Part shown: piece by piece, positions 59,254 through 64,000 of the stretch
How the letters are laid out: each line of letters begins with the position of its first letter
Position numbering within the stretch: position 1 is the first letter of the stretch
Assembly (NCBI GenBank): GCA_027604705.1
Contig: JADHYV010000018.1
Span: 1 to 64,000 of the forward strand
Length of the DNA stretch: 64,000 nucleotides
Direction of reading: 5' to 3'
From: Allomyces arbusculus
Lineage: Eukaryota; Blastocladiomycota; Blastocladiomycetes; Blastocladiales; Blastocladiaceae
The notes under the pieces: model-generated
Seen by the model: the letters and a program-made list of their open reading frames with translations, nothing else
What the model was told of the DNA's origin: nothing
Database searches by the model: none
Made by a program: the position numbers and the translations under genes

Positions 59254-61549
59254 ATGATCAAGCGCGCCGTCAAGTCGCGCAACTTGCGCAAGAAACCGGC
59301 CGCACAAGACGCCGACGACGATGTCGACGCCCGTGCCGTTGCGAGCCCGGCCCCGTCGACCGATGATCCGCCAAGCTCGGTTCCGTCAGCTCCAGCATCT
59401 CCAAAGCCAGCAAGCACGTCGCATGTCATCACGAGCGGGGACGGAAACGACGACGGCGAAGATGTCAATGTCGTGCGCATTAAGAAGAGCACGCTGAGCC
59501 GGCGTGGCCGACCCGCACACGCCGCCTCTGTCGTGGCCTCGACAAGCAGGCGCCCTGCTGCTGGCACGCCGACGCCCAGCGGTCCCAAGGCACCCGCTGC
59601 CGCCGAAGAACCCACCGACCAAGCGCCCGCAGCGCCGCGAAACCCGTTTGCGAGTCGCGCACTGCGCACGCTCAACTCCGACACGCTCGCGGCCACGACG
59701 CCGTTACCCGCCGCGCCCGCACCGGCCGTCATCGACATGACGCGGCCGACCCCGCCAGCATCATCGTCGCTGACCATTTTCGACGGCGACGAGTTGATGC
59801 GCGATGAGAACGACGCCAGCAAGCACGGGTCCGATAGCGATTCGGACGACGACGAGGCGCTGCGGCAGTGGGAGCTCGCAGCGATCCGGCGTGGTGGAGC
59901 GCTGGCTGCGTCCTCCGACATGAAGCGCGAGGCCGAGCTGGCCGTGCATGACTTGGCCAAGGAACAGATCTCGCGCGTGCCCTCGGTCCCGGCTCTGCCA
60001 ACCATCGCTGACGTGCTTGCGCAGCTGCAGCGTGCGCTGGCCAACATGAACGACGAGCACGCGTCGCACGCGGCCATGCTTGCGCAGACGCAGGCCGAGC
60101 TCGAGCGACTGAGCCTCAGTATCGTACAGGCTGATGCCGACTTGCACGCGCTCGGTACGCGGTTCGAGGCCGCGCAGACGTACCGCGACTTTGTCGTCGA
60201 CTATGCCGACTGGTGCACGGCGGCACGGCCTATTTTGGACGACCTCGAGCGCGCATGGCTGCGCGGACCGTTTGGCACGAAAGCCGACGACGAGGACCGC
60301 GAGGGGGCAATGGAACTGGACGTGAGCGACGATAACGACGACGACGCCATGGACGTCGACTCCGAAGCGACCCAGTCCCTTACCGACCGATTCGCCAGAA
60401 CGGTTGCGACATTGCGTTCTCGTTCCATGGCTGAGCTGTGGGCGGACGTGCGCCCCGAATTCACTTCCCTCGACACGCTCCTCGGCCACCTCGCCGCGTT
60501 CAAGCGCACCTACCCCGACGACTACCGGCGTGCCAACGTGGCCGAACTCTTACCCGTCGTCGTCGCCACACATGTTCGCGCCGACCTCGTCGCATGGGAC
60601 CTGTCGCCGCTCGAGTCGCGGCCGTGGCACGCGGCGATCGCGCAGTATGGTGCCCCCACGGCAGTCGACCGCCCGCTCAACATGAGCGACGCCGACGCCC
60701 GGCTCATGGACCGCGTCGTGACACTGGCCGTGGTCCCCGCCGTGACCGCACGGCTCGCGTGGAGCGACTATACCGACGGCGGCGCCGTGCGGCAGGTCGT
60801 GGATGTCTGGGAGGAGATTCTGTATGTCGAGCGCAAGGAGAGCGCCGCGTTCCAGGTACGCGTCGCGATCACAGTTTTCAGGGTGGCCGCGGCGGATGGG
60901 AATCAAAGCGATTGGCTGACGTTGGCTCCTCTTTTCCTCTTCCCTCTCTGCTTTTCAGGACATGGTCGCGCACGTCCCGCGACACGCTGCGATCCAACTC
61001 GCCCGCCTTGTCGCGTCCGTCGTCGGCCAGGAAGATGCGCCTGCTCCCAACCCCGTCGCCGTATCATCATCCCCCACGGCCGTGCTCGCGGCCCTGCACC
61101 GCATGACCGTGCACCTCGTGCAACTGCAGCGGTATGCGCGCGCGCCCTGGACGTCCCTCTTTGCCGCTCTCCTCGACGCGACGACTCAGGTCCTCGAATC
61201 GCGCCCGGCTGAACTCGATGCGGCCGCGGCCGTCGCGATCCTCGTCCACTATACCAAGGGCCAGGCGCCGCTCCCGGCCCCGCCGTCGCAGCCGGGCACG
61301 CCGCCGAGTGTGGTAGAGTTGCCGGCAGTGACGATGTTTGGGCCTGAGGCGCCTTCGGCAGCGGCGAGTAGGCTGAGTGCGCGTGCGGCGCCGCAGATGG
61401 TGCATGCGTGCCTGGCGCTGTCGCGCGCGATTGGAGGGCGAGGGGTCCCGGCGACAGCGGTCGCGCCGCTGGTCGCGTGGTTGACGCTGCATGGCGAGAC
61501 GGAGACGGCGGCTGCGCTCCGCGATGCAGCAGCGGTGGTTTCGTCGTGA
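59254..61549 (+). CDS. PAXBP1: PAXBP1/GCFC-family splicing factor
   Basis: GCFC-family proteins, once described as GC-rich DNA-binding factors, act in spliceosome disassembly and intron lariat turnover with Ntr1/TFIP11-type partners. Exons 59254-60855 and 60959-61549 (donor GTACGC, acceptor TTTTCAG) join to 730 aa. The N-terminus is basic and disordered (MIKRAVKSRNLRKKP). The signature DDEALRQWELAAIRRGGAL follows an acidic Ser/Asp run. Next come a coiled coil (LAQLQRALANMNDEHA...LAQTQAELERLSLSI), an acidic stretch, and the C-terminal GCFC helical domain with DVRPEFTSLDTLLGHLAAFK, HVRADLVAWDLSPLESRPWH and VVDVWEEILYVERK. The family is about 780-920 aa in animals, so this copy is slightly short. 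The name PAXBP1 and not GCFC2 is a guess, since fungi usually have one copy. Confidence 0.85.
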
Positions 61550-61656
61550 TTTGTGGCTCAACTGTATGAGGTAGTGTTAGATTTGCTGGAGGCTCGGCCG
61601 TGACGGCAGGCTCGCTCACAGCAACTGTGTAGCAACACTCATCCCCTGCGATCCAT

Positions 61657-62513
61657 TCACGACGAAAACAGCATTGACAAGTAGTTCTCATAGTCAAAGA
61701 AGCCATTCTCGAGCGCGTTTGGCGCGAGTGACGAGACCAAGTCCTCGGTATCCTCATGCTTGAGCCGGCGGTCGACGGCGCCCATGGCCTCGAGAATTGC
61801 AAACAAATCGGCCGTGCGCACGCGGCCCGTCGGCGCCAAAGGCCCCCCCTCATCAAATATCCGGAACGCGGCGAGCAGCTCAGCGTGCGGGCGCGACGTC
61901 GTGACTTTGCGCGACATGGCCGTGACAAACGCTGCATTTCAAAAGCACCGTCAGTCGGTCGGAGACGAACGTGTAAAATCGGGAAGCAGGATGCCGTACC
62001 CTCGAGATCAATCTCGTCCTTGCCCGGAGCCACAATCTCATCCACCATGCTCTGCACCTCGACCTTACTCGCGCGCAAGCCCAGCGTGCGCATCAACACC
62101 TCCAACTCGTCCTTGGAAATCGTGCCGCCGCCATCCTTATCGACCAGTCGAAACACTTCCTTCAACTCGACCAATTCGCGCGGCGACAAGTCGAGCCGCG
62201 CACACAGTGCGCGCTCGTCGTCCGACAGCACCGGGTCGTCGGTAGGTGCGGGCGGGGGTGGAGCTGCAGCTGCGGGCGGCGGGAGAATACTCGCACGGCG
62301 TCTGCTTGCGGCGGCACCACTGCGCGATGCGGTCGAAGGTGCGGCAAGCGCGACTGAACTGACGCGCCGCGAGTCGGCGGTGCTGGTGGCGGGCGTGGAT
62401 CTGGGCGAGGTCGAGGAGGTTGGCGCGGTGGTGGCGGACGTGGGGACGCCACGTGCGCGAGCCGACGACGAGGACGAGGACGGGCGCGCGAGGGTGGCGG
62501 ATGCCGGGACCAT
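61657..62513 (-). CDS. EF-hand protein, centrin/calmodulin-like, with one canonical site
   Basis: Exons 62513-62000 and 61931-61657 (donor GTACGG, acceptor TGCAG) join to 262 aa. The first 90 or so residues are a disordered Ser/Ala/Thr/Pro-rich extension. Then follow four EF-hand-like units. EF1 (FRLVDKDGGGTISKDELEVL) has the full DxDxG...E set and should bind calcium. EF2 (IVAPGKDEIDLEAF) has lost most ligands. EF3 (FRIFDEGGPLAPTGRVRTADL) has an insertion in its loop. EF4 (NALENGFFDYENYLSML) is degenerate. The LSPRELVELKEVFRLVDKDG and LGLRASKVEVQSMVDEI segments resemble centrins and calmodulin. No specific ortholog is recognised. A flagellar or basal-body role is possible but not shown by the sequence. 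Confidence 0.85.
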
Positions 62514-63248
62514 GGTCGGGTTTGCAGCCAGCTGGATGTTGTTTGGGTGGAAGGAGACGCGGGCAGTGTTGATCGAGCGGACTTGAACGGTTCAGTGACG
62601 GCAAGCTAAGATTGAAGGGCATGTGCGACGCGGCGAGCTGGCATTATGCGCAGCATGAACCGGCGGCCGACCGCCGACCGCCGACGACGAGATCAGAGGG
62701 GCTTCTGGCGAGTGGGCCTGCTTTGACGGCCCGTTTTGACGGCCAGGAATCGAGTGTCATGGGGGTCGCCTTCATTGCTTTCACGATGAGCCCCGTTGGA
62801 TCGACGCCAACTTGTCCCGTCACAATGTCGGCTTGGGCCAGATCTTCGCATGGAGTCAAAGGGATGAACAACTGGCCATTCTTCGTGCCATGCTCGGTAA
62901 TCTTGGACATGTCGGAATCTTTTCGAATGTCACGTAGACATCGGCCTCGATCTTGTCCTGAGCGCAGGGGGTGGGCTGGTAATACTGGGAGCACATCGCA
63001 GTGCCAGGAGACAGGGTCGTGCTCAGTCCGCGACAGCGCATGGAGGGCTTGAGCAACCAACCGGTCTCTATCCACCGGCAGCGTGTTGTTGGTGGGCTGG
63101 GACAAGCGGCTTCGTGATTATACATTATCTCAAGTAGGTAGGTACTCGTGCCTTTTGGATGCTGACGCAACCCGCGCCATCCTTCCCTCCCTGCTCGTCA
63201 ACAACGAGCCTGACCCCGATTCCCAACAAAAACGCGCTCAACGGCGCG
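62514..63248. other. spacer with an unrecognised coding-like remnant
   Basis: The first 100 or so bases are the EF-hand promoter. The rest, less GC-rich than the flanks, carries the remnant listed next. Confidence 0.5.
62644..63170 (-). pseudogene. unrecognised gene remnant or multi-exon gene fragment
   Basis: On the minus strand coding-like sequence moves between two frames. One reads PVDRDRLVAQALHALSRTEH, the next QYYQPTPCAQDKIEADVYVT, then the first again with HGTKNGQLFIPLTPCEDLAQ and QADIVTGQVGVDPTGLIVKA. No ATG opens the first frame at its 5' end. The frame changes could be introns or decay, and I cannot tell which. No family is recognised. It sits between two minus-strand genes. Confidence 0.25.
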
Positions 63249-64000
63249 TCACACCTGCGCGATCCCGCTCGCCGGAGCACCCTCCACCTTTTCCGCCCCC
63301 TTCACTGCAGCACCCGCGACACGCGCAACCATCCCGTTCCACCACCGCACCAGCACTGCGGCCCGATCCCACCGCAACCCGAGTCGACTCCACTCATCCA
63401 CAACCTCCCCGGACGCCTTATGCACGTCGGCTCCACACTCGGCTGCACGGGCGAGCCACCGCTCAGCAAGTGCGCATGCGCGCGGAACTGCCGTGCGCGG
63501 GACCGCATTGGCCAGGAGAGCGAGCGTGATCGCCGTCTCCCCCGCGACCACGCGCTCGGCACCCCCGACAGCCGCAGTCCGTGCCGCATCATCCACTTGC
63601 ACAAGCAACCACGATGCGTCCTTCTCGGGCGTCGTGTCCGTCTCGGCCTCCGGGTCCGGCGCGGGCGTCGTCGCTTCCTGCACGTCCCGCGGATCCACGA
63701 GCCGCGCATCGAGCGCGAGCGCCGCGGCCACGAGCACGCGGCGGCGCACGACCGCATCGACCGCGAGTGCGGCACCACGGACGGGCAAGGGCGCGGCGGC
63801 AGCTACGTGCCACGGCCACGCTCGTGCCGCGTACTCGGGCCGCGTCTCGAGCGCGACAATCGCCAGCCAGTACATGGCGTCGAGCGTGGGTGCGTCCGTG
63901 AGCGGGGTCGAGTGCGCGTGGGCGGAGACGGCGGTGAGGGCGGCGGTCGGGACGTGCGGCAGGACGCGCGCGTCGGCGAGCCAATGAGCGGCAAAGGCGA
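63249..64000 (-). CDS. partial Ala-rich protein of unknown function (5' end beyond window)
   Basis: An open frame enters from the right edge and runs without a stop to 63249, giving at least 250 residues at the C-terminal end. It reads, among others, FAAHWLADARVLPHVPTAAL, YWLAIVALETRPEYAARAWP and WSRLGLRWDRAAVLVRWWNG. It is very rich in Ala, Arg and Val, with several predicted amphipathic helices and no transmembrane span. The spacing of short helices hints at a helical-repeat protein, but no motif is decisive. Third-position GC is high, as in the other genes here. I do not recognise it. Confidence 0.55.
   Translation of the reverse strand, partial: AFAAHWLADARVLPHVPTAALTAVSAHAHSTPLTDAPTLDAMYWLAIVALETRPEYAARAWPWHVAAAAPLPVRGAALAVDAVVRRRVLVAAALALDARLVDPRDVQEATTPAPDPEAETDTTPEKDASWLLVQVDDAARTAAVGGAERVVAGETAITLALLANAVPRTAVPRACALAERWLARAAECGADVHKASGEVVDEWSRLGLRWDRAAVLVRWWNGMVARVAGAAVKGAEKVEGAPASGIAQV

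Overview
This is a nuclear, gene-dense, GC-rich window from a zoosporic (flagellated) early-branching fungus. Three points support that: small GT-AG introns of about 35-110 nt; several genes for motile cilia (HYDIN, an androglobin, a possible JHY relative); and fungal-style SEC16 and COQ2 beside genes that yeasts and most Dikarya lack (SZT2, TBCK, a class C G-protein-coupled receptor). The GC richness and the class C receptor make Blastocladiomycota (Allomyces/Catenaria-like) my best guess, but this is inference. No ribosomal or tRNA gene and no CRISPR array was seen. Layout, left to right: a GA microsatellite at the edge; a small secreted Ser/Thr-rich, probably GPI-anchored protein (-); NME6 nucleoside diphosphate kinase (-), head-to-head with SEC16 (+, 2426 aa); a large SZT2-like KICSTOR subunit (-), tail-to-tail with SEC16; a 1.8-kb non-coding block with nested palindromes; HYDIN (-, about 4643 aa in three exons), head-to-head with a disordered protein that may be JHY-like (+); PRP38 (+) with a C-terminal Hub1-binding motif, tail-to-tail with an androglobin homologue (-) in which I cannot find the globin; COQ2 (-), head-to-head with TBCK (+); a class C (GABA-B-like) receptor (+, eight exons including a 36-nt microexon); a less GC-rich repeat region of about 4.5 kb with degenerate tandem repeats and a decayed Helitron/PIF1-type helicase; an extraordinarily methionine-rich NmrA-like protein (-), head-to-head with a PAXBP1/GCFC-family splicing factor (+); an EF-hand protein (-); an unrecognised coding remnant; and a partial Ala-rich gene running off the right edge. 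Functional themes: the axoneme (HYDIN, androglobin, perhaps JHY-like) within about 23 kb; nutrient and endomembrane signalling (SZT2, TBCK, SEC16); pre-mRNA splicing (PRP38, PAXBP1); mitochondrial metabolism (NME6, COQ2). Most neighbours are head-to-head or tail-to-tail, with compact shared promoters of about 310-640 bp. The most interesting observations are: (1) an NmrA-fold protein with about 18% methionine; (2) a 5' splice site consensus with C rather than A at intron position +4; (3) an androglobin apparently without a globin; (4) a Hub1-interaction element on PRP38; (5) KICSTOR and TBCK components in a fungus; (6) a block of mutually exclusive hairpins at 17.95-18.25 kb. Gene models were made by eye from reading frame, splice consensus and remembered family sequences. 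Exon edges given as exact coordinates keep the frame; edges marked approximate do not have that support.
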